In this document: in pieces, positions 17,170-27,914 of the stretch | How positions within the stretch are numbered: position 1 is the first letter of the stretch | How the letters are laid out: every line of letters starts with the position of its first letter | Assembly: GCF_025642155.1 (NCBI RefSeq) | Contig: NZ_CP106798.1 | Span: 5,084,001-5,148,000 of the forward strand | Origin: Streptomyces sp. HUAS 15-9 | GTDB taxonomy: Bacteria > Actinomycetota > Actinomycetes > Streptomycetales > Streptomycetaceae | Reading direction: 5' to 3' | Length of the DNA: 64,000 nt | Translations under genes and position numbers: made by a program | Notes under the pieces: model-generated | Database searches by the model: none | Told to the model about the DNA's origin: nothing | What the model saw: only the letters and a program-made list of their open reading frames with translations

Positions 17170-17720
17170 TGGCCCCCATTCCTGGCTCCGGCCTGGCCAA
17201 AGGCCTGGCCGTCACCCTCCGTACGATGACGAAGAAGACGGTCACCCAGCAGTACCCGGACATACAGCCCGAACTGCCGCCCCGTACCCGCGGCGTCATC
17301 GGCCTGTTCGAGGAGAACTGCACGGTCTGCATGCTCTGCGCCCGCGAGTGCCCCGACTGGTGCATCTACATCGACTCCCACAAGGAGACGGTCCCGGCGG
17401 CGGCCCCCGGCGGCCGCGAGCGCAGCCGCAACGTCCTCGACCGGTTCGCCATCGACTTCGCCCTGTGCATGTACTGCGGTATCTGCATCGAGGTCTGTCC
17501 TTTCGACGCCCTGTTCTGGTCCCCCGAGTTCGAGTACGCCGAGACCGACATACGTGAGCTCACCCACGAGCGCGACAAGCTCCGCGAGTGGATGTGGACC
17601 GTCCCGGCCCCGCCCGCCCTCGACCCCGCCGCGGAGGAACCGAAGGAACTCTCCGCCGCCCGCAAGAGCGCGGAGAAGCTCGCGGCCGCGCAGGCCGAGC
17701 CTCAGGAGGGGGACGCGTGA
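17169..17720 (+). CDS. nuoI: NADH-quinone oxidoreductase subunit I
   Basis: 183 residues, a two-cluster ferredoxin-like subunit. Both 4Fe-4S motifs are complete: [12 protein letters not shown] (about 57-68) and [12 protein letters not shown] (about 102-113), carrying electrons toward NuoB. The C-terminal 60 residues are charged and variable. The GTG overlaps the last base of the nuoH stop. With no NuoE/F/G encoded here, NuoI would be a plausible entry point for ferredoxin electrons. Confidence 0.95.
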   Translation: MAPIPGSGLAKGLAVTLRTMTKKTVTQQYPDIQPELPPRTRGVIGLFEENCTVCMLCARECPDWCIYIDSHKETVPAAAPGGRERSRNVLDRFAIDFALCMYCGICIEVCPFDALFWSPEFEYAETDIRELTHERDKLREWMWTVPAPPALDPAAEEPKELSAARKSAEKLAAAQAEPQEGDA

Positions 17721-18331
17721 GCCTCGCCGCCGCCGCACCCCACGGCTTCCTCTCCCCGAACGGTGTCGAGATCGCCTTCCTCCTCGTCGGCCTGGCCACC
17801 CTCGGCGCCGCCCTGGTCACCGTCACCACCCGGCAGCTGGTGCACGCCGCCCTGTGGCTCGTCGTCGCCCTCGGCGGCCTGGCCGTCGAGTACCTGCTGC
17901 TCACCGCCGAGTTCATCGCCTGGGTGCAGGTCCTCATCTACGTCGGTTCCATCGTCGTCCTCCTCCTGTTCGGTCTGATGCTCACCAAGGCCCCCATCGG
18001 CCGCTCCCCGGACGCCGACTCCGGCAACCGCTGGGCCGCCCTCACCGTGGCCGTCGCCGCCGCGGCCGCTCTGGTCTGGGTGGTCGTCGACGCCTTCCGC
18101 ACGACCTGGATCGACCTGAGCGGCGCCGCCGCCGGCTCGACCAAGGTCACCGGCCAGAGCCTCTTCCAGAACTGGGTCCTCCCCTTCGAAGCGCTCTCCG
18201 TCCTCCTCCTCGCCGCTCTGGTCGGCGCGATCGTCCTGTCCCGCAAGGCGAAGGCGGACGCGGCCGGCCCGGCCGGCGGACAGGTCCCCGGCAGCCGCAG
18301 CGGCCAGGCAGACAAGGAAGGTGTCCGCTGA
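17717..18331 (+). CDS. nuoJ: NADH-quinone oxidoreductase subunit J
   Basis: 204 residues with five predicted transmembrane helices; the segment [20 protein letters not shown] is the conserved third helix with its pi-bulge region. GTGA overlap with nuoI and a one-base overlap with nuoK. Confidence 0.93.
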   Translation: MSLAAAAPHGFLSPNGVEIAFLLVGLATLGAALVTVTTRQLVHAALWLVVALGGLAVEYLLLTAEFIAWVQVLIYVGSIVVLLLFGLMLTKAPIGRSPDADSGNRWAALTVAVAAAAALVWVVVDAFRTTWIDLSGAAAGSTKVTGQSLFQNWVLPFEALSVLLLAALVGAIVLSRKAKADAAGPAGGQVPGSRSGQADKEGVR

Positions 18332-18696
18332 TGCACCTCGCCTATCCCGCCGTGCTCTCCGCCCTCCTCTTCTGCACCGGCCTGTACGGCGTCCTCGCCC
18401 GCCGCAACGCGATCCTGGTCCTGATGTCCGTCGAGCTGATGCTCAACGCCGTCAACCTCAACCTGGTCGCCTTCGACGTCTGGCTCAGCAAGGCCGCCCG
18501 GGAGACCCTGCACTCCGGCCAGGCCCTGACCCTGTTCACCATCGCCATCGCCGCCGCCGAGATCGGCATCGGCCTGGCGATCGTCCTCGCCGTCTACCGC
18601 AACCGCGGCACCTCCGACATCGACCGCCTCCGCGACACCGCCGAGGGCCCCGACAGCGACGCCCTCGCGGCCGAGAAGGCAGAGGCCACCGCGTGA
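18331..18696 (+). CDS. nuoK: NADH-quinone oxidoreductase subunit K
   Basis: 121 residues, three transmembrane helices. The conserved membrane glutamates used for proton transfer appear in [19 protein letters not shown] and [17 protein letters not shown]. The C-terminal tail past residue 95 is hydrophilic. Its end overlaps nuoL as GTGA. Confidence 0.93.
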   Translation: MHLAYPAVLSALLFCTGLYGVLARRNAILVLMSVELMLNAVNLNLVAFDVWLSKAARETLHSGQALTLFTIAIAAAEIGIGLAIVLAVYRNRGTSDIDRLRDTAEGPDSDALAAEKAEATA

Positions 18697-20687
18697 CCAC
18701 GACCACCCTCGCCGTCCTCGTCCCCCTCCTGCCGTTCCTCGGCGCCGTCGCCGGCCTGCTGCTGGGCCGCACCGCCCCCGGATTCGTCCGCCCACTCGCC
18801 GTCCTGCCGACCTTCACCGCACTGGTGCTGGCCGTGCTGGTCGCCGTGCGCCAGGGCGGCGGCACGGCCATCACCGCACACACCGAGCTCACGCCGACCG
18901 GATCGATCCCGATCGAACTGGCCCTGTACATCGACGGCTTCGCCGCGCTCGTCGCCATCCTGGTCGGCGTCGTCGCCACCTGTGTGCAGATCTACTCGAC
19001 CGGCTACCTGCGCGACGACCCGCGCTACCCGTCCTACGCCGCCCTCGTCTCCCTGTTCACCTCCGCGATGTTCCTGGTCGTCTACTCCGGCGACCTGATC
19101 GTGCTGCTGGTCGGCTGGGAAGTCATGGGCATCTGCTCCTACTTCCTGGTCGGCCACTACTGGGAGACCCCGGAGGCCCGCGCCGCCTCCATCAAGGCCT
19201 TCCTGGTCACCAAACTCGGTGACGTCCCCTTCCTGATCGGCCTGTTCGCGCTGGCCACCGACGCCGGTTCGTTCCAGATCACCAAGGTCCTCGGCACCGT
19301 CGCGAGCGGCGGACTCGACCACCCGACCCTGATCGCCCTGCTGCTCCTGGCGGGCGTCGCGGGCAAGTCGGCGCAGTTCCCGCTACACACCTGGCTCCCC
19401 GACGCCATGGCCGGTCCGACCCCCGTCTCCGCGCTGATCCACGCCGCGACGATGGTCGCCGCCGGTGTCTACTTCGTCGCCCGTCTCCTCCCGGTCTTCC
19501 AGGCTTCCGCGGCCGCCATGGTCGTACTCGCGGTCATGGCCGCCCTCACCATGGCCGGCTCGGGCCTGGCCGCACTCGCCCAGGACGACATCAAACGGGT
19601 CCTCGCCTACTCGACCATCGGGCAGCTCGGCTACATGACCGGCGCCCTGGCCGTCGGCGACCGCGGCGCCGCCGTCTTCCACCTCCTGTCCCACGGCGCC
19701 TTCAAGGCGCTGCTGTTCCTCGCGGCCGGCGTGATCATCCACGCCGCCGGCACCAACTCGCTGGCCGCCATGCACCGCATGAGCCATCTGCGCGACCGCG
19801 TCCCCGACGCCTTCTGGACGATGACCGTGGCGCTCCTCGCGCTCGCCGCCATCCCGCCGTTCAGCGGCTTCTTCTCCAAGGAGTCCGTCCTCGGCGCCGC
19901 CGAGCACGTCGCCACCGGCCACACCGAGCACGCCCCCGGCAGCGCGGGCTGGATCGTCCTGGTCGCCGGACTGGTCACGGCCCTGCTCACCGCCGCCTAC
20001 GCGACCCGCCTGTGGCTGCTCGCCTTCCGCGGACGGGGAGCCGAGGCCCCGGACCACGGCAAGCAGCCCCTGACGATGACCCTCGTACTGTGGGTCCTCG
20101 CCGTCCCGTCGATCGCCATGGGCGGGCTCGCCTACCGCGTACTGCCCGACTGGTTCGACGGCCGCGAACTGAACCCGACCCTGGTCACCACGATCCTCGG
20201 CACGGGCCTCGCCCTGGTCGGCGTCCTCGTCACCTACGGCGCCTGGCAGCGCACCAGCGCACTCGCCGCCCGCGTACCGATGGGCGCCGTCGCCGCCCGT
20301 CCCGAGGGCGACGCCGGGCTCGTCGAGGCGGAGGCCATCGCCGGCCACAGGCCCGCCTACGGCGACGTGGCCCACGCACCCGACCCGGCGGATCCCGGAC
20401 GGCTGCTGCTCGGCCCGCTGTACCGGCACGCGGCCGTCGGCTTCCACCTGGACACCGTGTACGCGGCACTGTTCGTCCGCCCGGTCCGGGCCGGAGCGAG
20501 TCTCGTCCAGTTCCTCGACCGCGAGGTCGTCGAGACCTACGTGCGCGGCGCGGCCGAACTACCCCGCCTCCTCGGCGCCGCCGTACGGCGCGCCCAGACC
20601 GGCAATGTGCAGACCTATGTGAGCGCGCTGCTCGCCGGCACCGTCGTCCTGGCGGTCGCCGCCCTTCTCGTCGCCACGGGAGTGTGA
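18693..20687 (+). CDS. nuoL: NADH-quinone oxidoreductase subunit L
   Basis: 664 residues, the distal antiporter-like proton-pumping subunit. Visible motifs include [19 protein letters not shown] (essential Glu of TM5), [20 protein letters not shown] (Lys/His pathway region), [17 protein letters not shown], and the long C-terminal lateral-helix region with a final transmembrane anchor (about 640-660). Full length, no missing key residue seen. Confidence 0.95.
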   Translation: MTTTTLAVLVPLLPFLGAVAGLLLGRTAPGFVRPLAVLPTFTALVLAVLVAVRQGGGTAITAHTELTPTGSIPIELALYIDGFAALVAILVGVVATCVQIYSTGYLRDDPRYPSYAALVSLFTSAMFLVVYSGDLIVLLVGWEVMGICSYFLVGHYWETPEARAASIKAFLVTKLGDVPFLIGLFALATDAGSFQITKVLGTVASGGLDHPTLIALLLLAGVAGKSAQFPLHTWLPDAMAGPTPVSALIHAATMVAAGVYFVARLLPVFQASAAAMVVLAVMAALTMAGSGLAALAQDDIKRVLAYSTIGQLGYMTGALAVGDRGAAVFHLLSHGAFKALLFLAAGVIIHAAGTNSLAAMHRMSHLRDRVPDAFWTMTVALLALAAIPPFSGFFSKESVLGAAEHVATGHTEHAPGSAGWIVLVAGLVTALLTAAYATRLWLLAFRGRGAEAPDHGKQPLTMTLVLWVLAVPSIAMGGLAYRVLPDWFDGRELNPTLVTTILGTGLALVGVLVTYGAWQRTSALAARVPMGAVAARPEGDAGLVEAEAIAGHRPAYGDVAHAPDPADPGRLLLGPLYRHAAVGFHLDTVYAALFVRPVRAGASLVQFLDREVVETYVRGAAELPRLLGAAVRRAQTGNVQTYVSALLAGTVVLAVAALLVATGV

Positions 20688-20693
20688 GCAGCC

Positions 20694-22268
20694 GTGATCG
20701 ATATCAACGAGTCCGTGATGCAGTTCCTTCTGGCATTCGTCGTCGTCGGCCCGCTCCTCGGCGCCGTCGCCGCCCTCCTGCCCGCCCCGCCCGGTCTGAA
20801 GGGGAAGTCGCCAGAGCAGGCCGTGCTCCGGCACGGAGTCACCGTCACCGGCGCGATCCTCGTCGCCGCGATCGCCCTCGCGCTCGGCTTCGACCACGAC
20901 CACCCGTCGAAGATGCAGGCCACGACCGACATCAGCTGGATCCCCGCACTCGACGTGCGGATCCACCTCGGCATCGACGGCATCTCCCTCCCCCTTCTGG
21001 TCCTGACCGCGCTGCTGACCTTCCTCTGCGCGCTGTACTCCTACTTCAAGATGCCCGCGGGGCCGACCCCGAAGGCCTTCGTCGCACTGCTGCTCGTCCT
21101 CGAGTCCGGCACCCTCGCCACCTTCGCCGTCCTCGACCTGCTGCTGTTCTTCCTCGCGTTCGAGATGGTGCTCATCCCGATGTACTTCCTCATCGCCCGC
21201 TGGGGCGGCGAGGGCCGTACCCGGGCCGCCTGGAAGTTCATCCTCTTCACACTGCTCGGGTCCGTCGTCATGCTGCTCGGCCTGCTCCTGATCGGAATCA
21301 AGGCGGGCACATTCGACATGGTGGCACTCGCCACTGACAACGGCCGGTCGCTGACCACATCCGTGCAGGTCATCGCCGTTTTGACGATCGGGATCGGGCT
21401 CGCGGTCAAGACCCCGATGTGGCCGCTGCACAGCTGGCTGCCGGACGCGCACACCGCCGCCCCGACGGTCGGCTCGGTGCTGCTGGCCGGGGTGCTGCTG
21501 AAGATGGGCACGTACGGGTTCGTCCGCATCCTGCTGCCGGTCGCGCCGGACGGTTTCCGCACCTTCGCGCCCTACCTCGCCGCCTTCGCCGTCGTCGGGA
21601 TCATCTACGGGTCCCTGGCCTGCCTGGCCCTCGCCAAGCAGGGCGCGAAGGGCGATCTCAAGCGGCTCATCGCCTACTCCTCCGTCGGCCACATGGGCTT
21701 CGTCCTGCTCGGCATCGCGACCATGACCCCGACCGGCGTGAACGGCGCGCTGTTCGCCAACATCGCCCACGGCCTCATCACCGGCCTCCTCTTCTTCGTG
21801 GTCGGCGCGCTGAAGGACCGCACGGGCACGACCGACCTCGACGCCCTTTCCGAGGAGACGGGCGCCGCGCTGTACGGCAAGGCCCCGCGCCTGGGCGGTC
21901 TGCTGGCCTTCGCCGCGGTCGCCTCGCTCGGCCTGCCGGGCCTGGCCGGATTCTGGGGCGAGATGCTGGCCATGTTCGGCGCGTTCAACCCCGCTGCCGT
22001 CCTCAGCCGGCCCGCGTTCCTCACGTTCATGTCCATCGCCGTGTTCGGCACGCTGCTGACCGCCGCGTACATGCTGATCGTGGTCCGCCGCGTCTGCATG
22101 GGCGCCGTACAGCAGGACATGCCGAAGCTCGCCGACGTACACACGTACGAGTTCGCGGCCTGGACCCCGCTCGTCGCCCTCACCGTCGTCGCCGGACTGT
22201 GGCCGAAGGTCCTCCTCGGCCTGACCGATCCGGCCGTGCAGCAGCTCCTCGCAGGAGGCACCCGATGA
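20694..22268 (+). CDS. nuoM: NADH-quinone oxidoreductase subunit M
   Basis: 524 residues, about 14 transmembrane helices. The essential membrane glutamate lies in LLFFLAFEMVLIPMYFLI; LHSWLPDAHTAAPTVGSVLL and DLKRLIAYSSVGHMGFVLLG are the two conserved channel regions. GTG start 6 nt after the nuoL stop. Confidence 0.95.
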   Translation: MIDINESVMQFLLAFVVVGPLLGAVAALLPAPPGLKGKSPEQAVLRHGVTVTGAILVAAIALALGFDHDHPSKMQATTDISWIPALDVRIHLGIDGISLPLLVLTALLTFLCALYSYFKMPAGPTPKAFVALLLVLESGTLATFAVLDLLLFFLAFEMVLIPMYFLIARWGGEGRTRAAWKFILFTLLGSVVMLLGLLLIGIKAGTFDMVALATDNGRSLTTSVQVIAVLTIGIGLAVKTPMWPLHSWLPDAHTAAPTVGSVLLAGVLLKMGTYGFVRILLPVAPDGFRTFAPYLAAFAVVGIIYGSLACLALAKQGAKGDLKRLIAYSSVGHMGFVLLGIATMTPTGVNGALFANIAHGLITGLLFFVVGALKDRTGTTDLDALSEETGAALYGKAPRLGGLLAFAAVASLGLPGLAGFWGEMLAMFGAFNPAAVLSRPAFLTFMSIAVFGTLLTAAYMLIVVRRVCMGAVQQDMPKLADVHTYEFAAWTPLVALTVVAGLWPKVLLGLTDPAVQQLLAGGTR

Positions 22269-23788
22269 GCGCCCTGGCCCAGCCGCTGGCAGCATCGGCG
22301 GTCCAGTCCGTCGACTGGCTCGCGATCGCCCCGCCCACCGCCGCGGCGGTCGTCGGACTCGCCGTCCTCGTGGCCGACCTGTTCGTGCCCGACGCCAGGA
22401 AGGCCGTCCTCGGCTGGGTCTCCGTCGCGGGACTCGCCGTATCGGCGCTTCTGCTGCTGCCCCTCCTGGACGGCGACCGCAGCACGTTCTGCCTCACCGG
22501 CGACCCGCGCGCGTGCAGCTACACGGCCGACCGCTTCACCCTCGTCATCCAGTTCCTCGTCCTCGGCGGCGCCCTCCTCGCCGCCCTGCTGTCGGTCACC
22601 GCGCTCAAGGACGCCCGCAGGAACATCCCCGAAGGGGAGTTCTGGTTCCTGCTGCTGTCCTCGGCGGCGGGCGCCGCCCTGCTGCCCGCCTCCCGTGACC
22701 TCGCCACGCTCATCGTGGCCCTGGAAGTCGCCTCCCTGCCCGCGTTCGCCCTCGTCGGCATCCGGCACGGCGACCGCAAGTCCTCCGAAGCGGCCCTGAA
22801 GTTCTTCCTGTCCTCGGTCACCGCCACCGCCGTCAGCCTGATGGGCATCAGCTTCGTGTACGCCTCCACGGGCACCCTCTACCTGACCCGGATCGCCGAC
22901 CGCATCCAGCACGTCGACGGGCAGCTCCACACGCTCGCCCAGACCGGGGTCGTCCTCACCCTCGTCGGATTCGCCTTCAAGACCGCGGCCGTCCCCTTCC
23001 ACTTCTGGGTGCCCGACACCTATGTGGGAGCCCCGCTCCCCGTCGCCGCCTATCTGTCGGTCGTCGGCAAGGCGGTCGGCTTCTCCGGCCTGATCCTCGT
23101 CACCGTCGTCGCCCTCCCGTCGTACGGCGACGTGTGGGGACCGGCACTCGCCCTGCTCGCCGCCCTCACCATGACCGTCGGCAACGTCGGCGCCCTGCGC
23201 CAGCAGGCCACGCGCGCGTACAGCGCCGTACGGCTGCTCGCCTGGTCCTCCGTCGGCCAGGCCGGCTACCTCCTGGTGCCGATCGCCGCCGCCGCGTACG
23301 TCAAGGACGGCCAGAAGGCGATCGGCTCCACCGTCGCCTACGCCCTCATGTACGGCGCGGTGAACCTCGGCGCCTTCGCGGTGGCCGCCCTGGTGGGCCG
23401 TACGAAGCACCTCAACCGCATCTCGGACTACCGGGGCCTGTACGCGTCCAACCCCCTCACCGCGCTGACCCTGGCCTTCTTCCTGCTGTGCCTCGCCGGA
23501 CTGCCGCCGGGCATCATCGGCCTGTTCGCCAAGGTCACCGTCTTCTCGGCGGCCGTCGACGCCGGCCTGGGCTGGCTGGCCGTCGTCATGGCCGTCAACG
23601 TGGTGATCGCGCTCTTCTACTACCTTCAGTGGACGGCCCTGCTGTTCCGCGCCCCCGAGGGCGAGCCCGCCGAGCACCGCGTCCCCGCTCCGCTCACGGC
23701 CGCGATCACCGTCACCGCCGTCCTCGGCGTCGTCCTGTCCGGAGCGCCCCAACTGGTGCTCCGCTTCGCGGCCACCGGCCTGTTCTGA
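22265..23788 (+). CDS. nuoN: NADH-quinone oxidoreductase subunit N
   Basis: 507 residues, the third antiporter-like subunit. Motifs are IVALEVASLPAFALVGIR (membrane Glu), FHFWVPDTYVGAPLPVAAYL and RLLAWSSVGQAGYLLVP. ATGA overlap with nuoM. Last gene of the operon; it is followed by palindromic sequence rather than further nuo genes. Confidence 0.95.
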   Translation: MSALAQPLAASAVQSVDWLAIAPPTAAAVVGLAVLVADLFVPDARKAVLGWVSVAGLAVSALLLLPLLDGDRSTFCLTGDPRACSYTADRFTLVIQFLVLGGALLAALLSVTALKDARRNIPEGEFWFLLLSSAAGAALLPASRDLATLIVALEVASLPAFALVGIRHGDRKSSEAALKFFLSSVTATAVSLMGISFVYASTGTLYLTRIADRIQHVDGQLHTLAQTGVVLTLVGFAFKTAAVPFHFWVPDTYVGAPLPVAAYLSVVGKAVGFSGLILVTVVALPSYGDVWGPALALLAALTMTVGNVGALRQQATRAYSAVRLLAWSSVGQAGYLLVPIAAAAYVKDGQKAIGSTVAYALMYGAVNLGAFAVAALVGRTKHLNRISDYRGLYASNPLTALTLAFFLLCLAGLPPGIIGLFAKVTVFSAAVDAGLGWLAVVMAVNVVIALFYYLQWTALLFRAPEGEPAEHRVPAPLTAAITVTAVLGVVLSGAPQLVLRFAATGLF

Positions 23789-23793
23789 GCCTC

Positions 23794-23835
23794 CCCACGC
23801 GCGCGTGGGCAAGCACTGCTCCCCACGCGCGCGTG
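23794..23835 (+). terminator. Paired CG-rich palindromes after nuoN
   Basis: A perfect 16-bp palindrome CCCACGCGCGCGTGGG (23794-23809) is followed 14 nt later by the 12-bp core CACGCGCGCGTG (23824-23835). They lie 6 nt beyond the nuoN stop and may terminate or stabilise the nuo transcript. The remaining 190 bp to htpX holds no gene. Confidence 0.5.
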
Positions 23836-24029
23836 CAGGCCACGACCCCCGTCACCCGGACGGCCCATGCACGGCAACGCACGCACAAGGGAACTAGTGG
23901 CCCCCGCCTGGCGTTGACCAGTGCGGGAGGGTCCACTGGACGTGACACCACGGCACCGGTGGCTTCGGACACCAGCAAGCAGCTCAGCAAACAAAGGGTT
24001 CCCCTGCTGCACCACTTGGAGGGCGTACC

Positions 24030-24893
24030 GTGCACCGCCGGCACAACGGGCTCAGGACGGCAGTACTCCTCGGGGGACTGTCCGCACTCATCATCGTCAT
24101 CGGCAGCTTCTTCGGCCGCACTGGCCTGATCGTCGCCGTCCTGGTCGCGCTTGGCACCAACGCGTACGCGTACTGGAACAGCGACAAGCTGGCGCTGCGT
24201 GCGATGCGCGCCCGCCCGGTGAGCGAGTTCGAGGCCCCCGCCCTGTACCGCATCGTCCGCGACCTCTCCAACCAGGCCCGGCAGCCCATGCCCCGCCTGT
24301 ACATCTCCCCGACGGAGGCGCCGAACGCCTTCGCGACGGGCCGCAACCCGCGCAACGCCGCCGTGTGCTGCACCGAGGGCATCCTGCGCATCCTGGACGA
24401 GCGCGAGCTCCGCGGCGTCATCGGCCACGAGCTCAGCCATGTCTACAACCGCGACATCCTCATCTCGTCCGTCGCGGGCGCCCTCGCCTCGGTGATCATG
24501 TTCCTGGTCAACTTCGCCTGGCTCATCCCGATCGGCCGCGCGGACGACGACGACGGCCCCGGTCTGCTGGGCCTGCTGCTGATCATGATCCTGGGCCCGC
24601 TCGCGGCCTCCCTCATCCAGCTGGCCATCAGCCGCTCCAGGGAGTACGAGGCGGACGCCTCGGGCGCCCAGCTCACCGGCGAGCCGCTCGCCCTTGCCGG
24701 CGCCCTGCGCAAGCTGGACGCCGGCACCAAGCAGCTTCCGCTGCCCCCCGAGCCCCGGATCGAGACCGCGAGCCACATGATGATCGCGAACCCCTTCCGC
24801 CCGGGCCAGGGACTGACCAAGATGTTCTCGACGCACCCGCCGATGGCGGACCGGATCGCTCGGCTAGAGAAGATGGCAGGTCGCAACCAGTGA
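24030..24893 (+). CDS. htpX: HtpX-type M48 zinc metalloprotease
   Basis: 287 residues. Two N-terminal transmembrane helices (about 8-47) precede the catalytic zinc motif [10 protein letters not shown] (about 133-142), a second hydrophobic pair (about 150-205) and the third zinc ligand glutamate in [10 protein letters not shown]. HtpX is a membrane quality-control protease with a cytoplasmic active site. The GTG start has GGAGGG upstream. Its end is coupled (GTGA) to a YccF-type membrane protein gene. Confidence 0.93.
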   Translation: MHRRHNGLRTAVLLGGLSALIIVIGSFFGRTGLIVAVLVALGTNAYAYWNSDKLALRAMRARPVSEFEAPALYRIVRDLSNQARQPMPRLYISPTEAPNAFATGRNPRNAAVCCTEGILRILDERELRGVIGHELSHVYNRDILISSVAGALASVIMFLVNFAWLIPIGRADDDDGPGLLGLLLIMILGPLAASLIQLAISRSREYEADASGAQLTGEPLALAGALRKLDAGTKQLPLPPEPRIETASHMMIANPFRPGQGLTKMFSTHPPMADRIARLEKMAGRNQ

Positions 24894-25282
24894 AGACCAT
24901 CCTGAACGTCATTTGGCTCGTCCTGAGCGGGTTCTGGCTGTTCCTGGGGTATCTGCTCGCGGGCGTACTGCTGTGCATCACGATCATCGGAATCCCGTTC
25001 GGCATCGCGGCCTTCCGTATCGGCGTCTACGCCCTGTGGCCCTTCGGATACACGACGGTCGAGCGCCGTGACGCCGGAGCCGGCTCCTGCATCGGCAACG
25101 TCCTGTGGCTGATCCTCGCCGGCTGGTGGCTGGCCCTCACTCACATCGTCACGGGCATCGCGCTGTGCATCACGATCATCGGGATCCCGTTCGGTATCGC
25201 CAACTTCAAGCTGATCCCCGTATCGCTGCTCCCGCTGGGACGCGAGATCGTGCCGACGGACGAGCCGTTCGCGACGCGCTGA
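24890..25282 (+). CDS. YccF domain membrane protein
   Basis: 130 residues containing an internal duplication: [15 protein letters not shown] in the first half and [15 protein letters not shown] in the second, each following a hydrophobic helix. This is the double YccF (inner membrane component) domain. Translationally coupled to htpX. No biochemical role is known to me; coupling suggests a membrane-stress function. Confidence 0.88.
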   Translation: MKTILNVIWLVLSGFWLFLGYLLAGVLLCITIIGIPFGIAAFRIGVYALWPFGYTTVERRDAGAGSCIGNVLWLILAGWWLALTHIVTGIALCITIIGIPFGIANFKLIPVSLLPLGREIVPTDEPFATR

Positions 25283-25373
25283 CCACGCGCGGGGGACAGG
25301 GGTCTTAACGGGCGCGCGCCGGGGTCTTAAGAGGCGTGCGCCGGGAAGCCGTCTCCCTGCCCTTCCCGTCCTC

Positions 25374-26624
25374 CTATCGGGCTCGGGCCGCCACCCACTG
25401 CCGTACGCCGAAGGCCCCCGCCCCCACCGCCAGTACGGCCGCCCCGACCACGACCGAGGCGGCCGGCAGCGCGAACGCCAGGGTCACGCACCCCAGCAGG
25501 CCCAGAGCCGGCATCGCGCGCGACAGGGGAGCCGGGCTCAGCGTCCAGGCAGCGGCGTTGGCCACCGCGTAGTAGGCCAGCACGCCGAACGACGAGAAGC
25601 CGATGGCGCCCCGGACGTCCACGGTCGCGGCCAGCACGGCGACGACCGCGCCCACGGCCAACTCGGCCCGGTGCGGCACCTGGAAGCGCGGATGCACGGC
25701 GGCCAGGGCCGCGGGCAGATGACGGTCGCGGGCCATGGCCAGCGTCGTCCGGGACACGCCCAGGATCAGCGCGAGCAGCGACCCCAGCGCGGCCACCGCG
25801 GCTCCCACCCGGACCACGGGCACCAGCCCCGAGGCCCCGGCCGCCCGCACCGCGTCGGCCAGCGGGGCGCTCGCGTGCCCGAGACCGTCGGCGCCCAGCA
25901 CGGAGAGGACGGCGACGGCCACGCACGCGTACACCGCGAGCGTGATGGCGAGGGCCAGCGGGATCGCGCGGGGAATGGTGCGTGCAGGATCCCGTACCTC
26001 CTCGCCGAGGGTGGCGATCCGCGCGTACCCGGCGAACGCGAAGAACAGCAGTCCCGCCGCCTGAAGGACCCCGCCCAAACCGGTCGGGAACCCGATGTCC
26101 AGCCGCCCGCCGTCGGACTGCCCGGAGACGAGGCACACCACCACGACAGCGGCGAGGACCGCCAGCACCACCGCCACGATCACCCGGGTCAGCCAGGCCG
26201 ACTTCTGGATGCCGCCGTAGTTCACCGCGGTCAGCGTCACCACCGCCGCGACGGCCACCGCATGCGCCTGCCCCGGCCAGACGTACGCGCCCACGGTGAG
26301 TGCCATGGCGGCGCAGGAGGCCGTCTTCCCGACGACGAAGGCCCAGCCGGCGAGGTAGCCCCAGAAGTCCCCGAGCCGCTCCCGCCCGTACACGTACGTG
26401 CCGCCCGACGCCGGATACCGGGCGGCCAGCCGGGCCGAGGACATGGCGTTGCAGTAGGCCACCACGGCCGCGAGGGCCAGCCCCACGAGCAGCCCCGATC
26501 CGGCCGCGCGGGCCGCGGGCCCGAGGGCGGAGAAGACGCCCGCCCCGATCATCGAGCCGAGCCCGACGACCACGGCGTCACGCACCCCCAGGGTGCGTCG
26601 CAGAGAGGATGCGGTGTCGGCCAT
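25374..26624 (-). CDS. APC-family amino acid permease
   Basis: 416 residues with about 12 hydrophobic helices. GLGSMIGAGVFSALGPAA (TM1 substrate loop) and FFAFAGYARIATLGEEVRDP (TM6 region) are APC-superfamily hallmarks. The ATG at 26624 starts immediately before the usual LRRTLGVRDA amphipathic helix; upstream residues in frame are low-complexity. No neighbouring biosynthetic genes reveal the substrate. Confidence 0.87.
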   Translation of the reverse strand: MADTASSLRRTLGVRDAVVVGLGSMIGAGVFSALGPAARAAGSGLLVGLALAAVVAYCNAMSSARLAARYPASGGTYVYGRERLGDFWGYLAGWAFVVGKTASCAAMALTVGAYVWPGQAHAVAVAAVVTLTAVNYGGIQKSAWLTRVIVAVVLAVLAAVVVVCLVSGQSDGGRLDIGFPTGLGGVLQAAGLLFFAFAGYARIATLGEEVRDPARTIPRAIPLALAITLAVYACVAVAVLSVLGADGLGHASAPLADAVRAAGASGLVPVVRVGAAVAALGSLLALILGVSRTTLAMARDRHLPAALAAVHPRFQVPHRAELAVGAVVAVLAATVDVRGAIGFSSFGVLAYYAVANAAAWTLSPAPLSRAMPALGLLGCVTLAFALPAASVVVGAAVLAVGAGAFGVRQWVAARAR

Positions 26625-26838
26625 GCGCTGCACCCTACTGACCGCTGCAACCGCCCGGTGTACCGGTGGCGTCCTCGCCATCGACAAGGCACGAACACGC
26701 GCGTGACGGACACCCCGGACCATCGCACGGCACGGACCGAACGGACCGCACGGCGCGGACTGTGCGGCACTGCCGGCCCGGACGCAGATCACAGGGCCGG
26801 GACAGTGCGGACACAGCGCGAGAGGGCAGGTTCACGGT

Positions 26839-27105
26839 ATGAGCATCATCGCTTGGATCATCCTGGGACTGTTGGCCGGAGCCATCGCGAAATTCCTGCT
26901 GCCGGGCCGTGATCCCGGCGGCTTCATCGGTACGACGCTCATCGGCGTCGCGGGCGCGTTCATCGGGGGCTGGATTTCGGCCCGCTGGCTGGACCACCCG
27001 ATCACCAAGAACTTCTACGACGGTGCCACCTGGGCCGCCGCGATCGGCGGCTCACTGGTCCTGCTGATCATCTACCGCATCCTGTTCGGCAACTCGCGCA
27101 ACTGA
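26839..27105 (+). CDS. GlsB/YeaQ/YmgE family small membrane stress protein
   Basis: 88 residues, three hydrophobic segments. The first is IIAWIILGLLAGAIAKFLLP; GFIGTTLIGVAGAFIGGWI is the glycine-zipper transglycosylase-associated motif of the family. Stand-alone gene with its own terminator. Confidence 0.88.
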   Translation: MSIIAWIILGLLAGAIAKFLLPGRDPGGFIGTTLIGVAGAFIGGWISARWLDHPITKNFYDGATWAAAIGGSLVLLIIYRILFGNSRN

Positions 27106-27136
27106 GCGCATCCCTGGGGCCGCAGCCGGCAGGCGA

Positions 27137-27168
27137 GAAGGGTGGGCACCGCCTGGTGCCCACCCTTC
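27137..27168. terminator. Bidirectional terminator between the GlsB-type and YajQ genes
   Basis: A perfect 14-bp stem (27137-27150 with 27155-27168) around the loop GCCT, midway between convergent genes, so it can serve both. Confidence 0.85.
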
Positions 27169-27188
27169 CTCGTGCTCGCCGCCGGGGA

Positions 27189-27677
27189 CTACCGGTAGTT
27201 CACGAACTGCAGTGCGAAGTCGAAGTCCTGGCCCTTCAGGAGGGCGATAACGGCCTGCAGGTCGTCGCGGCTCTTGGAGCTGACCCGCAGCTCCTCGCCC
27301 TGGACCTGGGCCTTCACGCCCTTGGGGCCCTCGTCACGGATGATCTTCGCCACCTTCTTCGCGTTCTCCTGGGAGATGCCCTCCTGGATCGACGCGAAGA
27401 TCTTGTACTCCTTGCCGGAGAGCTGGGGCTCGCCCGCGTCCAGTGCCTTCAGCGAGATGCCGCGCTTGATCAGCTTGGACTGGAAGACGTCGAGGATCGC
27501 CTTGACCCGCTCCTCGGAGTTCGCCTGCATCAGGATCTTCTCGCCGGACCAGGCGATCGAGGCGCCCACACCCTTGAAGTCGTAGCGCTGCGAGACCTCC
27601 TTGGCGGCCTGGTTGAGGGCGTTGTCGACCTCCTGCCGCTCGACCTTCGAGACGATGTCGAAACTGGAGTCGGCCAT
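27189..27677 (-). CDS. YajQ family nucleotide-binding protein
   Basis: 162 residues, a complete YajQ/UPF0234 protein: [20 protein letters not shown] at the N-terminus, [13 protein letters not shown] and [20 protein letters not shown] later, with a terminal QFVNYR. YajQ members bind cyclic di-GMP or RNA in some bacteria. The ATG at 27677 follows AAGGAG; an extended frame upstream is not protein-like. Single-gene unit opposing the GlsB-type gene. Confidence 0.92.
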   Translation of the reverse strand: MADSSFDIVSKVERQEVDNALNQAAKEVSQRYDFKGVGASIAWSGEKILMQANSEERVKAILDVFQSKLIKRGISLKALDAGEPQLSGKEYKIFASIQEGISQENAKKVAKIIRDEGPKGVKAQVQGEELRVSSKSRDDLQAVIALLKGQDFDFALQFVNYR

Positions 27678-27914
27678 GTCCTGTGGCTCCTTGTATCCGG
27701 GTGCGTATCGGGTGCGGATCGGGTGCGTGTCGGCGTGCGTGGGGGTGGCCGCCGAGCCCGGCACAGGGCCGGTCCGCATCCGCACCAGCCTAGCCATCCC
27801 ACGCCCCGAGAGTGCCGATCAATCGAGTGGCGGAGCACCCCTGTGCATCGGGTATTGTTTACGTCGTTGCCAGGGAGCACCGCCGAAAAGCGGTGCGATG
27901 GGGCAGCAGACCCC

